NCBI GenBank assembly: GCA_965116195.1
Contig: OZ220491.1
Span: 3,162,001-3,226,000, forward strand
Length of the DNA stretch: 64,000 nucleotides
From: Aldehydirespirator sp965116195
Lineage (GTDB): Bacteria > Actinomycetota > Acidimicrobiia > Acidimicrobiales > Aldehydirespiratoraceae
Direction of reading: 5' to 3'
The notes beneath the pieces were generated by a model that was not told the DNA's origin, made no database searches, and saw nothing but the letters and a program-made list of their open reading frames with translations. Within the stretch, counting starts at the first letter, position 1; every line of letters begins with the position of its first letter. Both the position numbers and the translations under genes were made by a program. Positions 26,993 through 35,694 of this stretch are shown here, in pieces.

Positions 26993-28549
26993 ATGAACGT
27001 ATGCAAGAACAAGCGTTTCGGACTGTGGCGTGCAGTGGCGACAGCGGCTGGCTTGGTGCTCGTCGCTGCGGCTTGCGGTGACAGCGACGATGGCGACGGC
27101 TCGGTTTCGGCGGAAGGCAATGTCAGCACGGCCAGCAGCAACACGGATGAGTCGGCTGCTACCACAACCACAGTAGAGCCGGTCGAAACCATGTCCGATG
27201 ACGACCCGCCTGCGGATGACGACCCGTCCGCAGAAATGCCCGACGACGACATGCCCGACGAGGACATGCCTGCGCCTGATGATCCCGATGATCCCGATGG
27301 TGACATGCCTTCAGATGATGATCCGGCCGATGAGCCGGTGGAGTTGACCGCAACTTGGCGTGGTGTGACTGCTGACACCATCACAGTCGGCGTGTCAATG
27401 CTCAATTTTGAGTTGCTGAAGGAGATGGGACTTTCACAAGCCGGTTGGGGTGATCAGGAAGGTGTCGTTCAGGCCCTATTGGATGACATCAATGCCAATG
27501 GGGGTATCCACGGTCGCATGTTGGTGCCTGTCTATGAGTACTACAGCCCCATCAGTGGTGATGACGCCACCCGTGTCTGCACCGTACTCACCCAGGATCA
27601 TGAGACCTTTGCCGTGTTGTTCGGCTTTGTCGGGCCGCTGGCTGGAACCGCTGATCCCTGCATCGTGGGCACCAATGAGACCATCCTCGTGGGTGGCGAG
27701 CAGACACCCAGCGAACTGGAGCAGGCCAAGGCTCCGTGGTTCAATGTCGAACCCAGCACCGACAGGCAGACCGACACCCTGCTTGACCTGCTCATCGAGA
27801 CCGGACGCACCGACGGTGCAAAGATATACGTGGTATCCCACCAAGCCGACAGAGGTGATGAGCCGATCGTGCTTGAGGCCCTGAACGCTCGGGGCTTGGA
27901 AGTGGTCGGCAACGCCGTACTTGACGCCAACGACGGAGATACAGTCCAACAGAACACAATCATGGAGGGTATATCGGAGCGCATCCGCGCCGACGGTGCC
28001 AACGTCGTCATGGCCAATGGCAACCCCTCGGCCATTATTCGCGGCTTGGATCTGAGTGGGCTGCTGGACTCTGTGGCGGTGTGGACCAACGACGTGGCCG
28101 GTCTCAACAACCTCGGTGCCACCATGGATCACGAAGTGGCACGTGGTGTTATTACTTCCGACGGCCCCACAGATGATGAGATATGGGCCGACCCGATGCT
28201 GCAGGACTGCGTCATGATAGTACGCAACGCCATGCCTGAAGTGGAGATTCTTGCTCCTTCTGAACTTGATACGGGTGACGAGAACTGGTTCAACTCGGTG
28301 CGGCGCTATTGCGGACATATACGGCTGTTTGAGCAGATCGCCAAGAATGCTGGCCCCGATCTGACACCGGAGACCTTTGAGGCTGCGGCGCACAGTATGA
28401 ATGACTTTGCCTTGCCGGGTGCGTACGCAAACTCGCTGTCGCCCACCAAACTCGGAGCGCGAGACCTGTTCCGGCTTTCGGAGTATGACCCCGACAAGGG
28501 CAACGGCCAGACCGTGCCGTTGACGGACCTGATCGACATCTACCCGTAG
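26993..28549 (+). CDS. Lipoprotein solute-binding protein, Peripla_BP_6 type, copy 2
   Basis: A 518-residue paralogue of the previous gene with the same lipobox (VAAAC), acidic linker and ligand domain. Differences gather at the likely binding cleft (for example SMLNFELLKEMG versus SLIDLQLLQDMG, and FNVEPSTDRQTD versus FSFFPSTEVGTE), which hints at different ligands. The C-terminal segment from RLFEQIAKNAGPDLTPETFE to the end is nearly unchanged. The start follows GGGAGTAACAACATC, matching the copy 1 leader. No transporter subunits adjoin. Confidence 0.88.
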   Translation: MNVCKNKRFGLWRAVATAAGLVLVAAACGDSDDGDGSVSAEGNVSTASSNTDESAATTTTVEPVETMSDDDPPADDDPSAEMPDDDMPDEDMPAPDDPDDPDGDMPSDDDPADEPVELTATWRGVTADTITVGVSMLNFELLKEMGLSQAGWGDQEGVVQALLDDINANGGIHGRMLVPVYEYYSPISGDDATRVCTVLTQDHETFAVLFGFVGPLAGTADPCIVGTNETILVGGEQTPSELEQAKAPWFNVEPSTDRQTDTLLDLLIETGRTDGAKIYVVSHQADRGDEPIVLEALNARGLEVVGNAVLDANDGDTVQQNTIMEGISERIRADGANVVMANGNPSAIIRGLDLSGLLDSVAVWTNDVAGLNNLGATMDHEVARGVITSDGPTDDEIWADPMLQDCVMIVRNAMPEVEILAPSELDTGDENWFNSVRRYCGHIRLFEQIAKNAGPDLTPETFEAAAHSMNDFALPGAYANSLSPTKLGARDLFRLSEYDPDKGNGQTVPLTDLIDIYP

Positions 28550-28642
28550 TCACGGTTACCTTTGGGGGAACACTGACTGCTGTCGGCCCGTAAATCATGG
28601 TGTCCGGTACAGACCTGGTTGCCTGATATAAGGTCAACTGTC

Positions 28643-29491
28643 GTGACGAGTCCTGAGCCTGCTGCAGCGTTCAACCCGGGACAGTTCGAGACGATCAAGG
28701 TCGTCATCACGGGTCACGTATGCCGTGTCACCCTCAACCGTCCGGAGGTTCTACACGCCTTCAACGAACAGATGCAATCAGAGTTGCGGTCCACTTGGCG
28801 GGCGTTGCGGACGATTGACGATGTGCGAGTGGTGGTGGTGACTGCCACTGGCGACAAGGCCTTCTGTGCTGGTGTTGATCGCAGCGCTGCGCTGACGGAT
28901 GTGACAGACAGAGGCGGTCGTCTCTACGGCACATCAAACAACTTCATGTACGACGACCCCGGCGATGACCTCGGTCCGAAGGCGTGCGACTTGTGGAAGC
29001 CCGTGATTGCCGCTGTGAACGGTATCTGCTGCGCAGGGGCCTTCTATCTGATCAGTGAGTCCGACATCATCATCGCAGCCGAGCACGCCACCTTCTTTGA
29101 TCCTCACGTGACCTATGGCATGGCTGCCGTCTATGAGCCGATGAAACTGGTCAAACGCATGCCGTTGGGGGAGGTGTTGCGGATGACCCTGGTAGGTAGT
29201 CACGAGCGAATCACCGCGCAGACCGCGATGCGCCTGGGGTTGGTTTCTGAAGTGGTTCCCCGAGACGATTTGCAGCACACCGCAGACCGTCTGGCGGAGA
29301 TGATCGCGTCGCAGCCTCCCGATGCCGTGCAGGGCTCTTTGCGGGCTATCTGGGCTGCCAGCGACATGGGCCGACTGGATGCTCTGGCCATGGCCCCCGC
29401 AATCCTGACCGCGGCTACGCGGCTTGAGGCACTGGCCGAAGGTGAGGCACAGTTTCAAAGTGGCGAGCGCATCGGGTACCGCCTGCGCTGA
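28643..29491 (+). CDS. Enoyl-CoA hydratase/isomerase family protein
   Basis: Crotonase-fold protein of 282 residues. Recognisable are VCRVTLNRPEVLHAFNEQM, VVVVTATGDKAFCAGVD (oxyanion-hole loop), VIAAVNGICCAGAFYLI, ATFFDPHVTYGMAAVYE and ITAQTAMRLGLVSEVVP. The usual GGG of the second oxyanion loop is CAG here, so the reaction may differ from classical hydration. I use GTG 28643, preceded by a TATAAG box at 28627; TTG 28619 would add 8 residues. The last 76 bases of the gene, with the stop, are duplicated exactly downstream. Confidence 0.87.
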   Translation: MTSPEPAAAFNPGQFETIKVVITGHVCRVTLNRPEVLHAFNEQMQSELRSTWRALRTIDDVRVVVVTATGDKAFCAGVDRSAALTDVTDRGGRLYGTSNNFMYDDPGDDLGPKACDLWKPVIAAVNGICCAGAFYLISESDIIIAAEHATFFDPHVTYGMAAVYEPMKLVKRMPLGEVLRMTLVGSHERITAQTAMRLGLVSEVVPRDDLQHTADRLAEMIASQPPDAVQGSLRAIWAASDMGRLDALAMAPAILTAATRLEALAEGEAQFQSGERIGYRLR

Positions 29492-29639
29492 CATCCATAT
29501 GACCAGGGCGCGTACGCACACACCCGGTACGCGGCTTGAGGCACTGGCCGAAGGTGAGGCACAGTTTCAAAGTGGCGAGCGCATCGGGTACCGCCTGCGC
29601 TGACATCCATATGACCAGGGCGCGTACGCACACACCCGG
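29416..29639. repeat. 112-bp exact tandem duplication spanning the enoyl-CoA hydratase stop
   Basis: Copy 1 is 29416-29527 (the last 76 coding bases plus 36 downstream). Copy 2 is 29528-29639, with no difference that I can see. The second copy keeps the reading frame of the gene end but has no gene of its own. Confidence 0.96.
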
Positions 29640-30270
29640 AAGGTGATGAGCCAGACGCGGCTGAGTGCAGGAGGCGTTCTTGGGGCCTGCCCGCCCGCGC
29701 TTGATCCGATGTAGCCCTCGCTGTCGCTCATGCGTTGGATTTCGCCGTCTGCCCTCGCGTTGACGTGAATGTGGTTAGTTGACTGCGGCGGCTATTTCGG
29801 TCATGAACCGCTCTGGAATCTCGTGATTCCTGCGCCAAGTGTCAGTTTATGTTTGGGCTTTGGACAACCTCACGCTTCCGGTTTGAGTGTGTAGCGTGAT
29901 TCCTGCGCTAAGTGTCGGTTTATGTTTGGGCTTTGGACAACCTCACGCTTCCGGTTTGAGTGTGTAGCGTGATTCCTGCGCTAAGTGTCGGTTTATGTTT
30001 GGGCTTTGGACAACCTCACGCTTCCGGTTTGAGTGTGTAGCGTGATTCCTGCGCCAAGTGTCGGTTTATGTTTGGGCTTTGGACAACCTCACGCATTCGG
30101 TTTGAGTGTGTAGCGTGATTCCTGCGCCAAGCGTTGGGGCCTGGTTATCCGTTCGAGGCTTGGTTGTCCGCATTGTCCGGGGGGAGAACCAATCCCTTGT
30201 TCTTGGTTCAGGGTTGTCCGGGGGCTTGGTTGGCCGGTTTGTTCGGGGCTTGGTTGGCCGTGGCTTGGGG
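29640..30270. repeat. 73-bp tandem array and flanks, no gene
   Basis: GTGATTCCTGCGC recurs at 29823, 29896, 29969, 30042 and 30115 (exact 73-bp period). The unit contains GTTTGGGCTTTGGACAACC. At 30140-30270 are GGTTATCCGTT-type and GGCTTGGTTG-type repeats; GGTTATCCGTTGAC also covers the stop of the next gene. A minus-strand stretch at 29775-29840 reads WRRNHEIPERFMTEIAAAVN then stop, possibly the tail of a lost gene, which I do not recognise. Confidence 0.85.
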
Positions 30271-31803
30271 TTATCCGTTGACACCCAGACGGTTGAGCAT
30301 GGCCTGTCGGGCCTGTGCGCCGACAGCAAGCAGGAAGGTGTCAAAAGGCAGCCTCCCGATGCCGGATCGGGACTCAAGGGCATGACCGAACGCGTTTTGT
30401 GGGGCCACCAGATAACTGTGACCGGAAAAGCGCGGGTATTGCTTGATCAGAGCCGTGAGGCCCTTCAGGCTGTGGTTTGACGAGGAGGCGATCTCGAACG
30501 CCAGCGGCGAGCGAGGATCGTCGTAGATTAGATCAACTTCGAGTTCGTCGCCGCGCCGCCAGTGATGCAGGCGTACTCCGGTGTGCAAGGCCAGCGTGTT
30601 GAGCGACGCAGCGGCCAGGTTTTCCAGCAGCATCCCCTGTTCGTCCGGATCCGACAGCGGAGCTGTCCCTCGGAGCAATGCGGCATTACGCACGGCTCCG
30701 TCGGGGAAGCACAGTTTGCGGCCCCGGCGTTGCACACCGGCTTCGGAACCGGAGTAGTTGGTGAGTGCAAAGACCAGGTAGGACTGCTCCAGGTAGCTGA
30801 TGTAGCGCTCAAGCGTTGGCTGGGTGATGCCCAGGTACTTACTGACATTTTGGGGTGAGAGGATTCCGGTGGCCTGCCCCGCCAGCACGTACATCAAACG
30901 TTCGAGCAGCAGTGGGTTGTCGACACCGAAGGCTTGGGGGATGTCCTTGTAGACGGCACGCTCCACCGCACCGCTTCGCAGAACCCGCTGTGACTCCAGG
31001 ATGTGGTTCACGAAGTCGCTGTGGTGAATGCTGCTGTCTTGGGCACTCCCTTGGTCTCCATCTGGCACCTGTCTTGACGCACTCGCCACAGTCCTCGTGA
31101 GCAGTTCAGGGAACCCTCCAACGAACATCAACAGCCGTCGGTATGCCTCAAGTTGCGGATCGTCACGGCAGCCTGTGGGCAGAGAGTCGATCGTTGCGGC
31201 CAAGGTGTCGCCGGGTCGTGTCTCGCGGGGCACCGACGCCAGGCGCAGGACTTCCTCAAGGTCACAGGGCAGGAGGTGGTGCTCTTCCCAGCGCCCTACG
31301 CCACTTTCGTGGCGCTGTGTACGCAGTGCCGTGTTGCTGCTGGATGTGGCTGCGATTCGCACCGGCCAGTTCTCGTCATGAAACGTCTTCAGCCACAGAT
31401 CCCACTGGTTCGCATACACGATCTCATCCAACATCAAATACAGAGGTCTGCTGTGGTTGACATCGGGCATCCGGAGCAGAATTCTGACGATCTCGCCGAG
31501 GCTGAGGTTGTTCAACATCGGGTGGTCCATGCGCAGCCACCAGATCCGATCAGGAGCGATGTCAGCGTTTATCAGGTGCTGCACGGTCTGGTACAGCACG
31601 GTTGTCTTGCCCACGCGGCGAGGTCCGAGCACCACCTGGTGTCGTCGGGGTTCGTCGTGGACGAGTCGCCTCCACAACACCGGGGCCAGGGCTCGTTCGG
31701 TGGATGGTGCCAGGGCTGTCGGCACCGAGTTGGACCGATGCCAGGGGTTCTGCTCATGCAGCACTCTTGAATAGTCGTCGGGTTGGGGCTGCCATTTAGC
31801 CAT
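30271..31803 (-). CDS. AAA_14/DUF4143 family ATP-binding protein
   Basis: A 510-residue member of the AAA_14/DUF4143 family. It has Walker A VVLGPRRVGKTTVLYQTV (about residues 57-68), Walker B PLYLMLDEIVYANQW, the sensor ATSSSNTAL, a winged-helix-like segment (NVSKYLGITQPTLERYISYL) and the C-terminal nuclease-like ELEVDLIYDDPRSPLAFEIASS. The role is unknown. It is divergent from the RCC1-like surface protein. Compared with the member at 10169 it is longer, and only the motifs are shared. Confidence 0.87.
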   Translation of the reverse strand: MAKWQPQPDDYSRVLHEQNPWHRSNSVPTALAPSTERALAPVLWRRLVHDEPRRHQVVLGPRRVGKTTVLYQTVQHLINADIAPDRIWWLRMDHPMLNNLSLGEIVRILLRMPDVNHSRPLYLMLDEIVYANQWDLWLKTFHDENWPVRIAATSSSNTALRTQRHESGVGRWEEHHLLPCDLEEVLRLASVPRETRPGDTLAATIDSLPTGCRDDPQLEAYRRLLMFVGGFPELLTRTVASASRQVPDGDQGSAQDSSIHHSDFVNHILESQRVLRSGAVERAVYKDIPQAFGVDNPLLLERLMYVLAGQATGILSPQNVSKYLGITQPTLERYISYLEQSYLVFALTNYSGSEAGVQRRGRKLCFPDGAVRNAALLRGTAPLSDPDEQGMLLENLAAASLNTLALHTGVRLHHWRRGDELEVDLIYDDPRSPLAFEIASSSNHSLKGLTALIKQYPRFSGHSYLVAPQNAFGHALESRSGIGRLPFDTFLLAVGAQARQAMLNRLGVNG

Positions 31804-32006
31804 CGCGCCTCACCTTCTGTGATGCTTATTCGATCATTAGCATACGCAAAATATATGTTACTGCCCAAATAACGAACAGTCCGGAGCCAAAACGTAGCTT
31901 GTCGTGTCCGTGTGACTGAAATTCCTGCTGTTTGGAGTGATTATTCCCCTCTACGGCAGGAATATCGTTGAGGTACCTCGGTGCGGGAGGGGAGAGGGGG
32001 GGGGGG
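31804..32006. other. Divergent intergenic region with a G11 tract
   Basis: AT-rich at the left, where the promoter of the DUF4143 gene should be. At 31996-32006 there are 11 consecutive G residues within a purine-rich run, directly before the presumed -35 box of the surface-protein gene. Confidence 0.8.
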
Positions 32007-32037
32007 TTGTGGTTTGTGTATACCGTATGTGTATAGT
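32007..32037 (+). promoter_or_regulatory. Candidate promoter of the RCC1-like protein gene
   Basis: TTGTGG (32007-32012) and TATAGT (32032-32037) with a 19-base spacer, longer than ideal. The TATAGT box matches the -10 boxes proposed for the XRE and tad promoters. Confidence 0.4.
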
Positions 32038-32136
32038 GAATGGCCGAGTGTGCTCCGGTGGAGTTCACCTGCGTTGGGGCCGAGTGGATCGGTGCCAGTC
32101 AAGCCCATAGGATAAGACCACAGGAAAGGACTGATC

Positions 32137-35100
32137 ATGTTTACAGGACACAACACCCAGGCGGACGGAAATAACATCAAGTTTACTGGAAGTGCTGGTC
32201 GGCGTTGGGGCAGACCGCTCTGGCGAGTGGCGGCTACATTGACGTTGTTGGCATCGGTGTTCGTTGTGTCGTCTCCGGGGTCGGCTGAGGAGTCTGTTGT
32301 CGGCGGGGATACTACTACTACTACTACTACTACGTTGCCATCTGTGGATTATTCTGCCCTTGTCACCTTTCGGGATTGTTATGAAGCTGGGGGTTGGAAG
32401 CGTAGCAAGACCGGTACGGATGACAGGGTCTTTCCGATAGATCCGGCTACTGATTTTGATTATCTGGGCGGGAACATGCTTTATGAAGACTGTGTACAGC
32501 CTCCGCTCGGTGCAGTTCCCTACACTCCTCTTCCCACGACTTCCACCACTACTTCAACCACGACTACTACCACGACTACTACGACGACTACTGTTCCCGC
32601 GAGGCCGGTTGGTTTTTCTGGTTCGGCGGGGGTGAGGTCAGTGAGTTTGTCTTGGGCTGATCCTGACAACGGTTTGGTTATTGGTTATCAGTATCTCCAG
32701 AGAAAGGGTGCTGGCAGTTGGGGTGATTGGGTTGATATGGGTGGTTCTGATGCTGATACTGTTTCTCATGTTGTGTCTGGGTTGGATGGTGATGTGGTAT
32801 ATCAGTTCCAGATTCGTGCCCTGAGTGTTAATGGCCCAAGCGCGGCATCCAACACAATATCAGTGACTGCTTTGGATTATTCGGTGTATGTTACTTTTCG
32901 GGATTGTTACAACGCCGGAGGTTGGAAGCGCAGCAAGACCGGTACGGATGGTAGGGTTTTTCCGATAGATCCGGCTACTGACTTTGATTATCTGGGCGGG
33001 AATATGCTCTATGAAGACTGTGTACAGCCCCCACCCGGTGAAGGTATGTACACACTTGTTGTCCAAGGGGCGGCTCAAGGTCAAGCCCAGGCACCAGATG
33101 GCGGTAACCCAGCAGCACCAGATGGCGGTAACCCAGCCACCTCCACGACCACCTCCACGACCACCACCACCACTACTACAACAACGACCACCACCACCAC
33201 CACCACCACTACCACGACCACTACCACGACCACTACCACTACAACAACGACTACCACCACCACTGTCCCGCCTGCTGAGGTGTATGCTCCCGAGGTCAGC
33301 AGTCCGTTGACGATCACTGTGGTTTCTTCTGGTGATGGTTCTGTGGTGTCGTGGCTACATGGTACTCAGAGGACAAGTGCGGCTGAGTGTCCGACTGTGC
33401 GGTATTTGGTGCGAGTGTATCGTTTTGTTGATGGTGAGATAGACGAAAAGGTGAATGAGTACGTTGGCTTTCCGGGTAACAGTCTGGAAGTTAGCAACCT
33501 GGCTCCCAACACAGAGTATATGGCCCAGGTAAGGGCTATAGCCCCGGTCGGGACCAAAACACAGAATTGTGACCAGTTCCCGATTTCTGCTGCTGTGGAG
33601 TATGTCTATTTCACCACCCCCGATGACGGCAGTGGTGAGAACGAGGTTGGTGACGATGAGGTCGGTGACGATAAGTCCGATGAGGGCGGTGACGATGAGG
33701 TTGGTGGCGATGAGGCTGTCAACGAGTTTGTGTCGGTGTCTGCTGGTGGATCTCATTCGTGTGGACTGCGCGCCGACTTGTCTGTTGAATGCTGGGGTGG
33801 CCGGAACCGTCATGGTGAGTCCGATGCCCCGGAGGGTGCGTTCAGTGCTGTGTCGACCGGTTATCAGCATTCGTGCGCGGTGCATGCTGATGGGGGGACC
33901 ATCAGTTGTTGGGGTCGCAACAATCATGGTCAACAGGACGCTCCTCCAGACCAGGGTTTTGTGTCCGTATCAGCCGGCAAATTCCACAGTTGCGCGGTTG
34001 GAGCGGACCGTTCGGTTGTTTGTTGGGGCAGAGACCGTGACGGCGAAACTGCTGCTCCGCCGGGCCAGTTCATAACGGTGGATGCCGGTAACCGGCACAC
34101 TTGCGGGTTGCGTACCGACGATACTGTCATCTGTTGGGGCAGAGTTCTTGACGGCCGGACTGACGCTCCGGCGGGTCAGTTCGCAGATGTGTCTGCCGGT
34201 CAGCGGCACTCATGCGGGTTGCGTACCGATGGGACTGTCATCTGTTGGGGTTCCAACAACAAGGGCCAAATTGAAGTGCCGTCGGCCGAATACACGGCAG
34301 TGTCAGCAGGCGTCTGGCAGTCGTGCGGGTTGCGTGCTGATGGTGCCATCACCTGCTGGGGCAGCGAAGACTATGACTTCGGCGTATCAGATATGTCATC
34401 AAAGACGTTCACTGCTGTGTCAGTCGGCTATCAGCACAGTTGTGGAACGGTGACCGACGGCACTGTCATCTGCTGGGACGAGACAACATTTGTCATCCAT
34501 CCCACTACCACCACGCCGACGGAAAGGCTCAAATCAATAAACGCAGGAGGAGACGAAGCTTGCGCTTTGGATGCCGAGAGCAACATTGTCTGTTGGGGAT
34601 GGAACTGGGATGCCTATTGCTACGGTAAGCATACGGGTCAGTCCGGCTATGTGTGTAAGGGTAAGAACTATGTTGATGCACCTTTCAGTCCGGTGCATGA
34701 TTGCAGAGTTACTCGCAGAGCCATAATCTGCTCGGACGAACTTGTTGATCCGGGACCGCCTCAAGGCAATTTCAACATGGTGTCTTCTGGTCATCGGCAT
34801 TCGTGCGCAGTGCGCACCGATGGTACCGTGGCTTGCTGGGGCAACAATTTCCATGGCCAGTCCGACCCTCCATCTGGCAAGTTCAGCACAGTGTCAGCCG
34901 GTTGGGGGTGGACTACGTGTGGAGTGCGAATCAATGGCAAGGTCACCTGCTGGGGCGATAACTTGAACGGCCAACTCAGAGTGCCATCAGGGAAGTTCAA
35001 AGAAGTGGTCGTCGGCTTTTGGGAAGTTTGCGGGTTGCGTACCGACAGCACCATCGCCTGCTGGGGTGGAAGCTACAGGGGAAGCTACAGGCGGGATATC

Positions 35101-35517
35101 CACGGGGATATCCCCAGTGGGCAGTTCCGCACCATATCAGCAGGTCGTGAACATTATTGCGGGTTGCGTACCGACGGTACCATCGCCTGCTGGAATTCAA
35201 CAAGCCACGAGCCTGTCCCCAGCGGTCAATTCAGCGCAGTGTCCGCTGGCCTGTACCACACGTGCGGGTTGCGTACTGACGGCACCGTAGCCTGCTGGCT
35301 CAACTCGAGATACCCCCGTGACAACAAGGGCCAGTCCAGCCCGCCATCAGGCGAGTTCAGCACAATAGCCTCAGGAGGGAGGCTCACGTGCGGGCATCGC
35401 ATTGACGGTGATATCACCTGCTGGGGAGCCGTATCCTACATCACGGTGGATCACTTGGAACAGATAAACAGACGGATAAGCGAACAGATAAACAGACAGG
35501 CAAATGGTGGCAGCTAA
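32137..35517 (+). CDS. Large secreted protein with FN3 module, Thr linkers and about 14 RCC1-like repeats
   Basis: A 1,126-residue secreted protein with a good ribosome site (AGGAAAGGA). The signal peptide core is VAATLTLLASVFVVSS. A 50-residue module (VTFRDCYEAGGWKRSKTG and on to NMLYEDCVQPP) appears twice, at about 32347 and 32878, around a Thr linker and a fibronectin III module. A second, very long Thr linker (33140-33265) precedes another FN3-like module and an acidic DDE-rich repeat. From about 33720 to the end there are some 14 RCC1/BLIP-II-like repeats of the form VSAGxxHSCGLRTDGTVxCWG, each with two cysteines. No SLH or sortase signal is visible. An adhesin or beta-propeller binding protein is likely. 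Confidence 0.87.
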   Translation: MFTGHNTQADGNNIKFTGSAGRRWGRPLWRVAATLTLLASVFVVSSPGSAEESVVGGDTTTTTTTTLPSVDYSALVTFRDCYEAGGWKRSKTGTDDRVFPIDPATDFDYLGGNMLYEDCVQPPLGAVPYTPLPTTSTTTSTTTTTTTTTTTTVPARPVGFSGSAGVRSVSLSWADPDNGLVIGYQYLQRKGAGSWGDWVDMGGSDADTVSHVVSGLDGDVVYQFQIRALSVNGPSAASNTISVTALDYSVYVTFRDCYNAGGWKRSKTGTDGRVFPIDPATDFDYLGGNMLYEDCVQPPPGEGMYTLVVQGAAQGQAQAPDGGNPAAPDGGNPATSTTTSTTTTTTTTTTTTTTTTTTTTTTTTTTTTTTTTTTTTVPPAEVYAPEVSSPLTITVVSSGDGSVVSWLHGTQRTSAAECPTVRYLVRVYRFVDGEIDEKVNEYVGFPGNSLEVSNLAPNTEYMAQVRAIAPVGTKTQNCDQFPISAAVEYVYFTTPDDGSGENEVGDDEVGDDKSDEGGDDEVGGDEAVNEFVSVSAGGSHSCGLRADLSVECWGGRNRHGESDAPEGAFSAVSTGYQHSCAVHADGGTISCWGRNNHGQQDAPPDQGFVSVSAGKFHSCAVGADRSVVCWGRDRDGETAAPPGQFITVDAGNRHTCGLRTDDTVICWGRVLDGRTDAPAGQFADVSAGQRHSCGLRTDGTVICWGSNNKGQIEVPSAEYTAVSAGVWQSCGLRADGAITCWGSEDYDFGVSDMSSKTFTAVSVGYQHSCGTVTDGTVICWDETTFVIHPTTTTPTERLKSINAGGDEACALDAESNIVCWGWNWDAYCYGKHTGQSGYVCKGKNYVDAPFSPVHDCRVTRRAIICSDELVDPGPPQGNFNMVSSGHRHSCAVRTDGTVACWGNNFHGQSDPPSGKFSTVSAGWGWTTCGVRINGKVTCWGDNLNGQLRVPSGKFKEVVVGFWEVCGLRTDSTIACWGGSYRGSYRRDIHGDIPSGQFRTISAGREHYCGLRTDGTIACWNSTSHEPVPSGQFSAVSAGLYHTCGLRTDGTVACWLNSRYPRDNKGQSSPPSGEFSTIASGGRLTCGHRIDGDITCWGAVSYITVDHLEQINRRISEQINRQANGGS

Positions 35518-35694
35518 CTGTTCATGACAGAAGCAGGTGTAGCCGCAACACCCTGATCGGGAATGCTTAACAAGCACTGAGGCAACCTGCATGCCACGAA
35601 TCCGGGCCTTCGCCGAAAACGTTGAGTTGGAGCAACAGGAATTCGGGAGCCGGCTGAGTTATGGCTTGGGTGTGTCGGGGCCAACCGTGCGGTC

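Noticed and set aside
29415..29633. Minus-strand frame with two identical halves
   Set aside because: It is created by the 112-bp duplication of the enoyl-CoA hydratase end, not by a gene.
30271..31803. DUF4143 ATPase as part of an insertion sequence
   Set aside because: No transposase, terminal inverted repeats or target duplications are seen at its borders.
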